From the NCBI GenBank assembly GCA_017412605.1, contig JAFPWY010000009.1:186001-250000 (forward strand): a DNA stretch of 64,000 nucleotides, in the 5' to 3' direction. The notes under the pieces are model-generated. The model was not told the DNA's origin and did not search any database. It saw only the letters and a program-made list of their open reading frames with translations. Each line of letters begins with the position of its first letter. The stretch's first letter is position 1. The translations under genes were made by a program, and so were the position numbers. The stretch is from Fibrobacter sp. (GTDB lineage Bacteria > Fibrobacterota > Fibrobacteria > Fibrobacterales > Fibrobacteraceae). Shown piece after piece: positions 1-6,880 of the stretch.

Positions 1-258
1 GTCGACATGATGGGTAACCCCGACTTCGTGAAGCTCGCCGAAGCCTACGGCATCCCGGGTCTTCGCATCAAGCGTGCCGCCGATGCCGAACGCGTCATCC
101 AGAAGGCGCTCGAATACAAGGACGGCCCGATTCTCATCCACTGCGAATGCGAGAAGGAAGACAACGTGTTCCCGATGATTCCGGCAGGCGCCCCGCTTAC
201 CGCCATGCTCACAGAAGCACCGAAGGCCCAGCTCGAAAAACCCACGGGATCGACGTAA
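1..258 (+). CDS. ilvB: Acetolactate synthase large subunit, C-terminal end (partial)
   Basis: The last 85 residues of a thiamine-diphosphate-dependent acetohydroxyacid synthase catalytic subunit; the gene starts before the window and reads in frame from base 1. The tail NPDFVKLAEAYGIPGLRI, the VIQKALEYKDGPILIHCE strand-helix and the VFPMIPAGAPL segment are typical of the C-terminal ThDP domain, ending with the usual hydrophobic PAGAP motif. It condenses pyruvate (or pyruvate plus 2-ketobutyrate) in valine, leucine and isoleucine synthesis. The small subunit follows 15 bases downstream, so the two are surely one operon. The family assignment is firm; choice of ilvB over ilvG/ilvI names is arbitrary. 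Confidence 0.93.
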   Translation, partial: VDMMGNPDFVKLAEAYGIPGLRIKRAADAERVIQKALEYKDGPILIHCECEKEDNVFPMIPAGAPLTAMLTEAPKAQLEKPTGST

Positions 259-273
259 TAGGAGGACATTACC

Positions 274-771
274 ATGATAAAAGATATCGCTCATTCTATC
301 AGTTTGTTGGTGGCAAACCGCCCGGGCGTGCTCGTGCGTATCGCCCTCGTGTTCTCCCGCCGTGGCTACAACATCGATTCGCTCGTTGTCTCCCCCACGC
401 TCGATCCGAACTTCAGCCGCATGAACATCATCGCTCACGGCAATCCCGAGATCCTGATGCAGATCATCAAGCAGCTCGAGAAGCTCGTGGACGTGGTGCA
501 GGCGAAGGACCATACCGGCACGGACGCCGTCGAGAAGGAACTCGCACTCATCAAGGTGCGTTGCACTCCCGACCAGCGTACCGAAATTTTGCAGCTTTGC
601 GACCATTTCCACGCCAATACCGTGGACATGACCGCCACCTCCATGATTATCCAGATTACCGGAAACAGCATGAAGGTCGATACGCTCAAGAGCCTGCTGC
701 AGAAGTTCGAGATTGTCGAGTACATCCGCACGGGCAAAGTCATCATGCTCCGCGGCGAAGACAAGACGTAG
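274..771 (+). CDS. ilvN: Acetolactate synthase small (regulatory) subunit
   Basis: A 165-residue ACT-domain regulatory subunit that binds and stabilises the catalytic subunit and usually gives valine feedback inhibition. The N-terminal ACT domain (about residues 5-75) begins HSISLLVANRPGVLVRIALV and contains RRGYNIDSLVVSPT, the classic signature; the second half (about 80-160) is the small-subunit C-terminal domain with the EIVEYIRTGKVIMLRG end. Length is normal for the family. The start follows a clear AGGAGG ribosome binding site at 261-266. A strong terminator follows at 849. Confidence 0.96.
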   Translation: MIKDIAHSISLLVANRPGVLVRIALVFSRRGYNIDSLVVSPTLDPNFSRMNIIAHGNPEILMQIIKQLEKLVDVVQAKDHTGTDAVEKELALIKVRCTPDQRTEILQLCDHFHANTVDMTATSMIIQITGNSMKVDTLKSLLQKFEIVEYIRTGKVIMLRGEDKT

Positions 772-777
772 TAGCTG

Positions 778-838
778 TGAGCTATGAGCAGTGAGCTATG
801 AGCAATGAGTTTTGAGCTCTGAGCTACGAGCTTTGAGT
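778..838. repeat. Degenerate heptad-like repeat (GAGCTATGAG type)
   Basis: A run of near-repeats of gagctatgag / gagcagtgag / gagctttgag with a 7-8 base period fills the space between ilvN and its terminator. Related strings occur at 24431, 25903 and 38395. It has no coding capacity and looks like a lineage-specific intergenic repeat. Confidence 0.7.
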
Positions 839-848
839 TGTATCATAT

Positions 849-892
849 AAAGAGGCTAGGGTTGTGCCCTAGCCTCTTTGTTGTTGTTGTTC
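849..892 (+). terminator. Rho-independent terminator of ilvBN
   Basis: A perfect 13-bp stem (849-861 with 867-879) with a 5-base loop, followed by a T-rich run of GTT repeats. It separates the ilv operon from the lipoprotein/radical SAM operon. Confidence 0.85.
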
Positions 893-975
893 TCAACACT
901 TTTTGGGGCATATACTCTTTTTTTATAGCGAAATTTCGTAAAAACATTTATTTTACTTATATATCGGGGGTTGCC

Positions 976-1677
976 ATGAAAATCGAAAAAAGAAAGGTTA
1001 AAGATAGCGCAATAGTTTCTCTCGCCAAAAGGAGCGCCATCGCCACCGTTCTCGGTATGGCGGCAGCATTCTCGCTAAGCGCCTGCGACGACAGCGCATC
1101 GGCATCCGACGACAACTCGAACCAGACAACCGGCCCGGAATCCAGCGACGCTACCGCCCCTACAAGCAGCACCGACGAGGCAACACCCGCAAGCAGCGAA
1201 AGTGTCTCCGATTCTTCGAACAAAGAACAAACGCCAGCCAGTTCAAGCGAGGAACAAGCGTCCGAGGCATCCAGCCAGCAGCAATCACAAGCAAGCAGTT
1301 CCAGCCAAGTGGTCGTCGACATTCCCTTGAGCCACGAGCCCATCAGCAGCTCGGTCATGGAAGCGCTTTCGGCTGCCGCAGAAGCAAGCAGTTCCTCCGC
1401 AGCCCCTACCCCAGCCAGCGCAGCAGACACGACAACAAGTTCCTCGGCCGACACAGCCAGTTCCGCAGCCAATCCGGCATCCTCGAGCGAAACTGTCGAG
1501 CCAGCAAGTTCGTCGTCCAGTGAGCCCTCCATCCGGGAAATCCAGGACGCTTGTCAAGGCCAACCAGGAGGCACTTCCGTAGACATTGGCGGCCAGGTGT
1601 ACCTCTGTCCCGATACCGGTGGCGGAATGATGTTCAGCATGATTTCGACTTTCGAAAGAACGGATGCGGAAGTTTAA
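976..1677 (+). CDS. Ser-rich lipoprotein with C-terminal TFER tail, putative radical SAM substrate 1
   Basis: A 233-residue predicted lipoprotein, first of four paralogues. The start at 976 gives the shared N-terminus MKIEKRKVKDS; a longer upstream reading frame lacks homology with the siblings. The signal peptide is about residues 1-36 with lipobox SLSAC, Cys at about 37. A low-complexity Ser/Ala/Thr/Glu spacer follows, interrupted by the conserved block IPLSHEPISSSVMEALSAAAE (about 114-134). The C-terminal domain has two Cys (DACQG and YLCPD) and ends SMISTFERTDAEV. The same tail in all four copies and the overlapping radical SAM/SPASM gene suggest this is a modified precursor exported to the outer membrane. 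Function is otherwise unknown. Confidence 0.85.
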   Translation: MKIEKRKVKDSAIVSLAKRSAIATVLGMAAAFSLSACDDSASASDDNSNQTTGPESSDATAPTSSTDEATPASSESVSDSSNKEQTPASSSEEQASEASSQQQSQASSSSQVVVDIPLSHEPISSSVMEALSAAAEASSSSAAPTPASAADTTTSSSADTASSAANPASSSETVEPASSSSSEPSIREIQDACQGQPGGTSVDIGGQVYLCPDTGGGMMFSMISTFERTDAEV

Positions 1678-1693
1678 TTTTGGGGAATAAAAA

Positions 1694-2416
1694 ATGAAAA
1701 TCGAAAAAAAGAAAGTCAAGGACAGCACAATCGTTTCGTTCGCCAAAAAGAGCGCCATCGCCACCGTTCTCGGTATGGCGGCAGCATTCTCGCTAAGCGC
1801 CTGCGACGACAGCGCATCGGCATCCGACGACAACTCGAACCAGACAACCGGCCCGGAATCCAGCGACGCCACAGTTCCCACCAGCAGCATCGACGAGGCA
1901 ACACCATCAAGCAGTGAAAGCGCCTCCGATGCAACGAGCCAAGAACAAACGCAAGCCAGTTCGAGCCAGGAGCAAGCGTCCGAGACATCCAGCCAGCAGC
2001 AATCTCAAGCAAGCAGCTCCAGCAAGGTTGTTGACATTCCCCTGAGCCACGAATCGATTAGCAGCTCGGTCATGGAAGCGCTATCGGCAGCCGCAGAGGC
2101 AAACAGTTCCTCCGCAGCCCCTACCCCAGCTAGCACAGCCAACTCGACAACAAGTTCCGAATCCGGCCCCACGAGTTCGGAGGCAACCCCGGAGTCTTCA
2201 AGCGAAGCCGTACAACCGGAATCCTCGAGCGAATCCGTCAATCCAGCAAGTTCGTCCAGCCAACCCTCCATCTGGGACATCTACGACGCGTGCGACGGGC
2301 TTCCTAGAGGCTCTTCCGTAGACATTGGCGGCAATGTGTACCTCTGCCCCGATGGCATCGGCGGAGCGATGGGCAGCATGGTCACCACCTTCGAACGCGA
2401 CGACATCGAGACCTAG
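1694..2416 (+). CDS. Ser-rich lipoprotein with C-terminal TFER tail, putative radical SAM substrate 2
   Basis: A 240-residue paralogue of the preceding gene, starting 16 bases after its stop. Residues about 1-60 are almost identical to copy 1: bases 1751-1869 match 1033-1151 exactly, which points to recent duplication or gene conversion. It has signal peptide and lipobox SLSAC, a Ser-rich spacer, the central IPLSHESISSSVMEALSAAAE block, a two-Cys C-terminal segment (DACDG, YLCPD) and the tail SMVTTFERDDIET. The spacer of the later half diverges freely, so the selected parts are the N-terminus, the central block and the tail. Confidence 0.85.
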   Translation: MKIEKKKVKDSTIVSFAKKSAIATVLGMAAAFSLSACDDSASASDDNSNQTTGPESSDATVPTSSIDEATPSSSESASDATSQEQTQASSSQEQASETSSQQQSQASSSSKVVDIPLSHESISSSVMEALSAAAEANSSSAAPTPASTANSTTSSESGPTSSEATPESSSEAVQPESSSESVNPASSSSQPSIWDIYDACDGLPRGSSVDIGGNVYLCPDGIGGAMGSMVTTFERDDIET

Positions 2417-2449
2417 AAATATTCCCGAAAAACTCCGGAAGGCTGAAAA

Positions 2450-3157
2450 ATGAAAATCGAAAAGAAAAAAATCACAGGAACAAAGCAGTTCTCCATCGCC
2501 GCCAAGAGCGCACTTGCCGCGTCACTCGGCATGATGGCAGCATTTACGCTGAACGCCTGTGACGACAGTTCATCGGCCAATTCCGATCCGACGCCAGCCT
2601 CATCTTCCGAAGAGTCCCAGCCCAGTTCAAGCAGCGTCAAGGCAGCCTCCGACTCTTCAGCCCCTGCAGAAACGAAGCAGGACAGCGCCGAGCAAACAGG
2701 CGCTCAGCAAAGCGGCTCGGAACCGGCAGAAACGACGCAGGACACCTCCGAACAGACAGAAACGCAACAATGCAGTTCCAGCCAGGTGGTCGACATTCCG
2801 CTAAGCCACGAGCCCATCAGCAGTTCGGTGATGGAGGCTCTATCGGCCGCCGCGGAATCCAGCAGTACCGCAGCCAAGCCCGACACTTCGGCGGCTGCAT
2901 CCGAATCTTCCAGCAGCATACCGCAACCCGCCAGTTCGTCTGTCGTGCCATCGTCAAGCAGCACACCAGCAAGTTCGTCCAGCTACAACGGCTGGGGCCC
3001 ATACACCCCCAACCCATGCCAAGGCCATGCACCGGGAGATTCCGTACTTTACGAGACCCAAATAATCATCTGCCCCACTTCTTCAACTTCCACATTCCTG
3101 CCAGGCTCGGGAATGAGCATGGTCATCACATTCGAGAAGACGGACATAGAAGTTTAA
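2450..3157 (+). CDS. Ser-rich lipoprotein with C-terminal TFEK tail, putative radical SAM substrate 3
   Basis: A 235-residue paralogue with start MKIEKKKITGTKQF. The lipobox is TLNAC at about residue 37. The spacer differs from copies 1 and 2 and carries a short direct duplication rich in Glu/Thr/Gln (AETKQDSAEQ and AETTQDTSEQ). The central IPLSHEPISSSVMEALSAAAE block is conserved. The C-terminal part has Cys in NPCQGH and IICPT and ends SMVITFEKTDIEV, so Lys replaces the Arg of the other three tails. Spacing to its neighbours (33 and 19 bases) supports one operon. Confidence 0.84.
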   Translation: MKIEKKKITGTKQFSIAAKSALAASLGMMAAFTLNACDDSSSANSDPTPASSSEESQPSSSSVKAASDSSAPAETKQDSAEQTGAQQSGSEPAETTQDTSEQTETQQCSSSQVVDIPLSHEPISSSVMEALSAAAESSSTAAKPDTSAAASESSSSIPQPASSSVVPSSSSTPASSSSYNGWGPYTPNPCQGHAPGDSVLYETQIIICPTSSTSTFLPGSGMSMVITFEKTDIEV

Positions 3158-3176
3158 AAGACCGCAGGAAAAGAAA

Positions 3177-3857
3177 ATGAAAATCGAAAAGAAAAAAATC
3201 TCAGGAATCAAATCCATTTCATTGGCGGCCAGGAGCGCCATCGCAGCGTCACTCGGCATGGCAGGAGCCTTGACGCTGAGCGCCTGCGACGACAGTACCT
3301 CGGCCAATTCCGACCCGGCACCGAAATCATCTTCCGAAGATCCCCAGCCAACTTCGGTCAACAACGAGACCGAAGGCGATTCGGCCACCGAATCTTCGAG
3401 CACTGCGCAAAAGGAACAGAGCAGTTCCAGCAGCGGCGTCGAAATTCCCCTGAGCCACACACCCATCAGCAGCGAGGTCATGGAAGCCCTTTCTTCCATT
3501 GCAGAAGCGAGCAGTTCTTCCGCAGGCCCCGCAAGCGCTGCCGGCCCGGACAGTACCACCACCGACCCTGAAACCACGTCCGCAGCAGATCCTGCAAGCG
3601 CAACCTCCGCGGCTGATTCCACAAGCGACGCCGCCCAGCCATCCTGTTCCGCCGACGCTCCGGCAAGTTCCGATGGTGGGCCAGCATCCTCTAGCGATCC
3701 GGCGTCCAGTTCCTCGCACAATCCATGGGGCAGTTCAAACGACTGGGGAACAACGCCCCAGACAGGCTCCTCTTTCCACATCTGCGACGACATCATCAAT
3801 TGTAGCGGGGGCGCAAGCATGGTCACCACCTTCGAGCGTGACGACATCGAGGCATGA
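3177..3857 (+). CDS. Ser-rich lipoprotein with C-terminal TFER tail, putative radical SAM substrate 4
   Basis: A 226-residue paralogue, last of the four. It has the MKIEKKKISGIK N-terminus, lipobox TLSAC, Ser/Ala/Asp-rich spacer and a slightly diverged central block (IPLSHTPISSEVMEALSSIAE). Its Cys-containing C-terminal segment is shortened (HICDDIINCSG) but the tail SMVTTFERDDIEA is intact. The stop overlaps the start of the radical SAM gene as ATGA, so translation of the two is probably coupled. That overlap is the best local evidence that these lipoproteins and the enzyme act together. Confidence 0.85.
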   Translation: MKIEKKKISGIKSISLAARSAIAASLGMAGALTLSACDDSTSANSDPAPKSSSEDPQPTSVNNETEGDSATESSSTAQKEQSSSSSGVEIPLSHTPISSEVMEALSSIAEASSSSAGPASAAGPDSTTTDPETTSAADPASATSAADSTSDAAQPSCSADAPASSDGGPASSSDPASSSSHNPWGSSNDWGTTPQTGSSFHICDDIINCSGGASMVTTFERDDIEA

Positions 3858-4945
3858 ACCTAATCCTCTGCCTTACAGAGCAGTGCAACCTGCGCTGCAC
3901 CTACTGCTATTACAAAGACACGCAGGCCGCCCGGCATGCGGTCATGGACAATGCGACCCTTGAGCAGGCCATCCGCGTCGGCCTAGAGCGCACGCACTCC
4001 TTCGGGCAAAACCTCCTGATAGTCTCTTTTTTTGGTGGGGAGCCGCTCCTGCGCAGAGACGCCATCTACCACGCCGTAGGGTTTGCCAAAGCTTTTGTCG
4101 CCGAAGCCATCGACAAGGGAACCGTCGGCAAGGATTTCCATCTGCAATTCACGATAAATACGAACGGCACCCTGTTCGACGATGAATTCTTCGACTTATG
4201 CGAAAGGGAGAAATTCACCATCTTCCTCTCGCTCGACGGACCCGGGCACCACCAGGACATCGCGCGCCGCACGGTCAACGACACCGGCAGTTTCAAGGCC
4301 ATCGAAAAAAACATCCCGCGATTCGTGGAGCTCAAGGCGACCGCCCTCAGCACCATCACGCGGGCGCACATCGATACCGTCGCCGAGAGCATCAAGTGGC
4401 TGCATTCGCAGGGATTCCGGAGCATGACGACCAGCGTGGATTTCGACGGGAAGTGGACCGGCGAAGACTTCGAGAGACTCGCCCGGCAATACCGCGAAAT
4501 GGCCCGGTACTGGAGCGAATGTCGCAAGAACGGAGACCGATTCTACCTCGGCACAATTCAAGACAAAGTAAAGCTATTGCTTTCTGGGAAAAGATACAGG
4601 AACTACTCCTGCCATGTTTACAGCGGCAACCTCGGCATCGCGACCAACGGGAACATATACCCCTGCTCACGCTTTATCACCTCCAGGGAAAACGCTCCCT
4701 ACAAACAGGGCAACGTCTTTACCGGGTTCGACGAAATTGCCTGCGCCGAACTGCACGCCTTCCTAGAACGCGACAAGCAGGAATGCGAAGGCTGCGACAT
4801 CCGCCACCGCTGCAGCATGCACGAATGCTCCTGCACCTCGTTCTATACTACCGGACATATTGATGGAGTCTCGGCGGAAGTCTGCACGCACGAACGCATG
4901 GTCGCCGAAATCTGCGACAACATGATAAACAAGGCCCTAGCCTGA
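3854..4945 (+). CDS. Radical SAM/SPASM peptide maturase-like enzyme
   Basis: A 363-residue cytoplasmic radical SAM enzyme. The [4Fe-4S] motif CNLRCTYC gives Cys11, Cys15 and Cys18, right at the N-terminus, followed by FFGGEPLL and the TNGT strand of the half barrel. The C-terminal SPASM-type domain has Cys253, GNIYPC (Cys271), Cys297, then CEGCDIRHRCSMHEC (Cys311, 314, 320, 325) and a last Cys344, enough for two auxiliary clusters. This layout is typical of enzymes that crosslink or epimerise ribosomal peptides. Its ATG overlaps the stop of the fourth lipoprotein gene, so those lipoproteins are the likely substrates. I recall a family called FibroRumin maturase in Fibrobacter and Ruminococcus; membership needs an HMM search. 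No dedicated protease or exporter lies next to it. Confidence 0.9.
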   Translation: MNLILCLTEQCNLRCTYCYYKDTQAARHAVMDNATLEQAIRVGLERTHSFGQNLLIVSFFGGEPLLRRDAIYHAVGFAKAFVAEAIDKGTVGKDFHLQFTINTNGTLFDDEFFDLCEREKFTIFLSLDGPGHHQDIARRTVNDTGSFKAIEKNIPRFVELKATALSTITRAHIDTVAESIKWLHSQGFRSMTTSVDFDGKWTGEDFERLARQYREMARYWSECRKNGDRFYLGTIQDKVKLLLSGKRYRNYSCHVYSGNLGIATNGNIYPCSRFITSRENAPYKQGNVFTGFDEIACAELHAFLERDKQECEGCDIRHRCSMHECSCTSFYTTGHIDGVSAEVCTHERMVAEICDNMINKALA

Positions 4946-4951
4946 AAACAG

Positions 4952-4981
4952 CAAGGGCCCGGCATTTCTGCCAGGCCCTTG
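4952..4981. terminator. Hairpin between radical SAM gene and tRNA-Arg, probably bidirectional
   Basis: Stem CAAGGGCC (4952-4959) pairs with GGCCCTTG (4974-4981), with a nested GGCA/TGCC stem. It lies between convergent transcription units. On the minus strand it is followed by CTGTTTTC, on the plus strand by no good T-run. Confidence 0.6.
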
Positions 4982-4990
4982 AGTCAAAAA

Positions 4991-5063
4991 TACCCGGATC
5001 GCGATTCGAACGCGAGTTTGATCCTTAGGAGGGACCCGTTCTATCCAACTGAACTATCCAGGC
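4991..5063 (-). tRNA. tRNA-Arg (anticodon CCT)
   Basis: A 73-base cloverleaf on the minus strand. The acceptor stem GCCTGGA pairs with TCCGGGT (one G-U), D stem GTTC/GAAC, anticodon stem GGTCC/GGATC with loop CTCCTAA giving anticodon CCT, T arm TCGCG-TTCGAAT-CGCGA, discriminator A. CCA is not encoded. A TATATT box at 5081-5086 (minus strand) sits 17 bases before the 5' end and is a likely -10 element. Confidence 0.95.
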
Positions 5064-5110
5064 AATATAGTTGCTGCGCAAATATAGCAAAAATCAAGCA
5101 GGCCAAAATC

Positions 5111-5371
5111 CTAATCGTCGACAATTTCTTCGCCGGTATCGGGATCCATCCGCTCGGCCCCCTTCCCTCTGCGGATGTTCTCCATCAAGAAATGGATGCC
5201 CTTGAGACGGCCGTTGCACTTCTCGATGCAGTTGTCGTAGAAGCCACGGGTTTTCCAGTCCCACTCGGGCACGTGCTCCGAAGCGTAGAGGAAATGCTCC
5301 ACGCAAATGGAGAGCTGTTCGGCCTCATGCTTGAGGTCTTCCATTTTCGACTTGGTAAAAAATTCAGCCAT
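5111..5371 (-). CDS. Small hypothetical protein
   Basis: An 86-residue soluble, mostly helical, charged protein beginning MAEFFTKSKMEDLKHEAEQL. It lies 8 bases downstream of the YwqK/MORN-like gene in the same direction, so it is probably co-transcribed. Trp, Phe and His are frequent for its size and there is no signal peptide or Cys motif. I recognise no family. Confidence 0.6.
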   Translation of the reverse strand: MAEFFTKSKMEDLKHEAEQLSICVEHFLYASEHVPEWDWKTRGFYDNCIEKCNGRLKGIHFLMENIRRGKGAERMDPDTGEEIVDD

Positions 5372-5379
5372 CTACGCCA

Positions 5380-6786
5380 CTAATACGGATGGTCGCAGTC
5401 GATTTCTTCGGTACCCTGCACGCCGTTGGCACATTCCACCAAGCCCTGAAGTTCGCCGTTCTTGTAGGTACCCCAGCGGAACTTCTGCTTGCCCTGCACA
5501 TCGGCGCGACAAACACGGTTGCTCCTGCCCGGTTCGGTTCCATCAATAGCGTTCAGAGGAATCCAGTCGTAGCACTTCTCAGTCACCTTGAACTCGATTT
5601 TCTTGCCGTCAACCTTACCATTGCGGTAATTCGAGAAGAAGTAACCGAAGTCGTTCGGGCCATTCAGCTGGCCATTCTTGTAGTTGATGGAAGTCGTCTT
5701 CTTGTCGAACGGATAAAGGATGGACACGCGGCCTTCCAGAGAGTTGTTCCTGAAAGGAATCTTGGCCATCAGCATGCCCTTGTCGGAGAACATGTTCACC
5801 GTGCCGTTAATCTTGCCGCTCCTGTAGGGAACTTCCAGGTGCTTGAAGTAGTAGTCCGTACCACCCCTAGACTGTACGTCGGATTCCTTGCCGGCGTTAT
5901 CGATAGCGCCATAGCGGTAGAACTTGGCAATACCTTCCCTGTTGCCGTGCCTGTACTCTGCAGACCAGAGCACTTTGCCGTACTCAGGGCCCTGCCTATC
6001 CGGGTAGCGAGGATCATTTCCATAATTCGTGGCCGTCCCGTGGAAGCGGCCAGCGGAATCCACGGACATGACGTTTTCTACATAACCGTTGGTAAGGAAT
6101 CCAGTCCAGACGTTACCGTCCTTGCAACGGACATCGCTATAGTCGGTAAAGCGGCCGATGGCATCGGGCACGAGACCGTGCGGCACACCGGAGATGCTGA
6201 ACACGCCCTTGAGGCCATTTTCGCCCCAGTCAGACAGTTTCGGTGCATCGGGACGTTCGTGGTACTGGAAAAAGCACGGGATCGAAGCAGCACGGGACAG
6301 GCGTTCCATGAAATACTTGCCGAAATCGGTCAGGCTGCCGTCGTCCGGGAATTTCTGCGCGATGACCTTGTTGAGCTTTTCACCCTCGGCAAAAAGAGCC
6401 AAACTGAAGGCACTACCGTTCAGGTAATTCACGCACTGGTCCAAATTATTGTCAAATTCGCCACTTCCGTTGGTTTCACAGGACTTGCTGCGGCATCCGT
6501 AGAGTTCGAACTTGGGTTCGTCCCAAACCTTGATAATCTTCGGGGAGCCGTCGCCTTCGCGCCAGCCAAAGCCGCCCTTCTCGCGGACGGTATAGCAGCC
6601 GCAAAGCCACGTAGAACCGGCAAACTTCTTGGGTTCGATTTTCAGGCGGATCTGTTCACCCAGGTCAATCCTGTTGATATTCTCCATCCAGCAGTCAAAG
6701 TACTGGAATTGATTGTCCTGTGAAAAGACAACCGCGGGAACGACCAAACAAAGGGAAAAAAGCGCTTTTGCAATATATTTATTCAT
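5380..6786 (-). CDS. Exported YwqK/MORN-repeat-like protein
   Basis: A 468-residue protein with a Sec signal peptide (about 1-22, LCLVVPAVVFSQ). The N-terminal 150 residues contain several Cys (FDCWMENI, WLCGCYTV, CRSKSCETN) that could form disulphides. From about residue 215 there are repeats of the form YRNGKVDGKKIEF, YKNGQLNGPNDFG and YRSGKINGTVNMF, typical of MORN_2/YwqK domains, whose role is unclear beyond beta-hairpin repeat folding. A TATATT box at 6795-6800 lies 8 bases before the start, so the message may be nearly leaderless. Probably a cell-surface or periplasmic protein; no enzymatic motif seen. Confidence 0.75.
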   Translation of the reverse strand: MNKYIAKALFSLCLVVPAVVFSQDNQFQYFDCWMENINRIDLGEQIRLKIEPKKFAGSTWLCGCYTVREKGGFGWREGDGSPKIIKVWDEPKFELYGCRSKSCETNGSGEFDNNLDQCVNYLNGSAFSLALFAEGEKLNKVIAQKFPDDGSLTDFGKYFMERLSRAASIPCFFQYHERPDAPKLSDWGENGLKGVFSISGVPHGLVPDAIGRFTDYSDVRCKDGNVWTGFLTNGYVENVMSVDSAGRFHGTATNYGNDPRYPDRQGPEYGKVLWSAEYRHGNREGIAKFYRYGAIDNAGKESDVQSRGGTDYYFKHLEVPYRSGKINGTVNMFSDKGMLMAKIPFRNNSLEGRVSILYPFDKKTTSINYKNGQLNGPNDFGYFFSNYRNGKVDGKKIEFKVTEKCYDWIPLNAIDGTEPGRSNRVCRADVQGKQKFRWGTYKNGELQGLVECANGVQGTEEIDCDHPY

Positions 6787-6880
6787 TTTACTGAAATATA
6801 ATCATAAATAGGACGTTGAGCAACATCACGCCTGTTCACGTAACTAATTTATAACGATTTAATGGACAAAACACCGGAAA

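Noticed and set aside
838-975. An in-frame 46-codon upstream extension of the first lipoprotein gene
   Set aside because: It runs through the ilv terminator and lacks any match to the N-termini of the three paralogues, which all start MKIEK.
957-1890. Long open frames on the minus strand opposite the lipoprotein genes
   Set aside because: They are antisense shadows of Ser-rich codons (Leu/Ala/Glu runs) with no start signals or homology.
5389-6723. A 444-codon open frame opposite the YwqK/MORN-like gene
   Set aside because: The minus-strand product has a signal peptide and repeat domain; the plus-strand frame has no recognisable features and no ribosome binding site.
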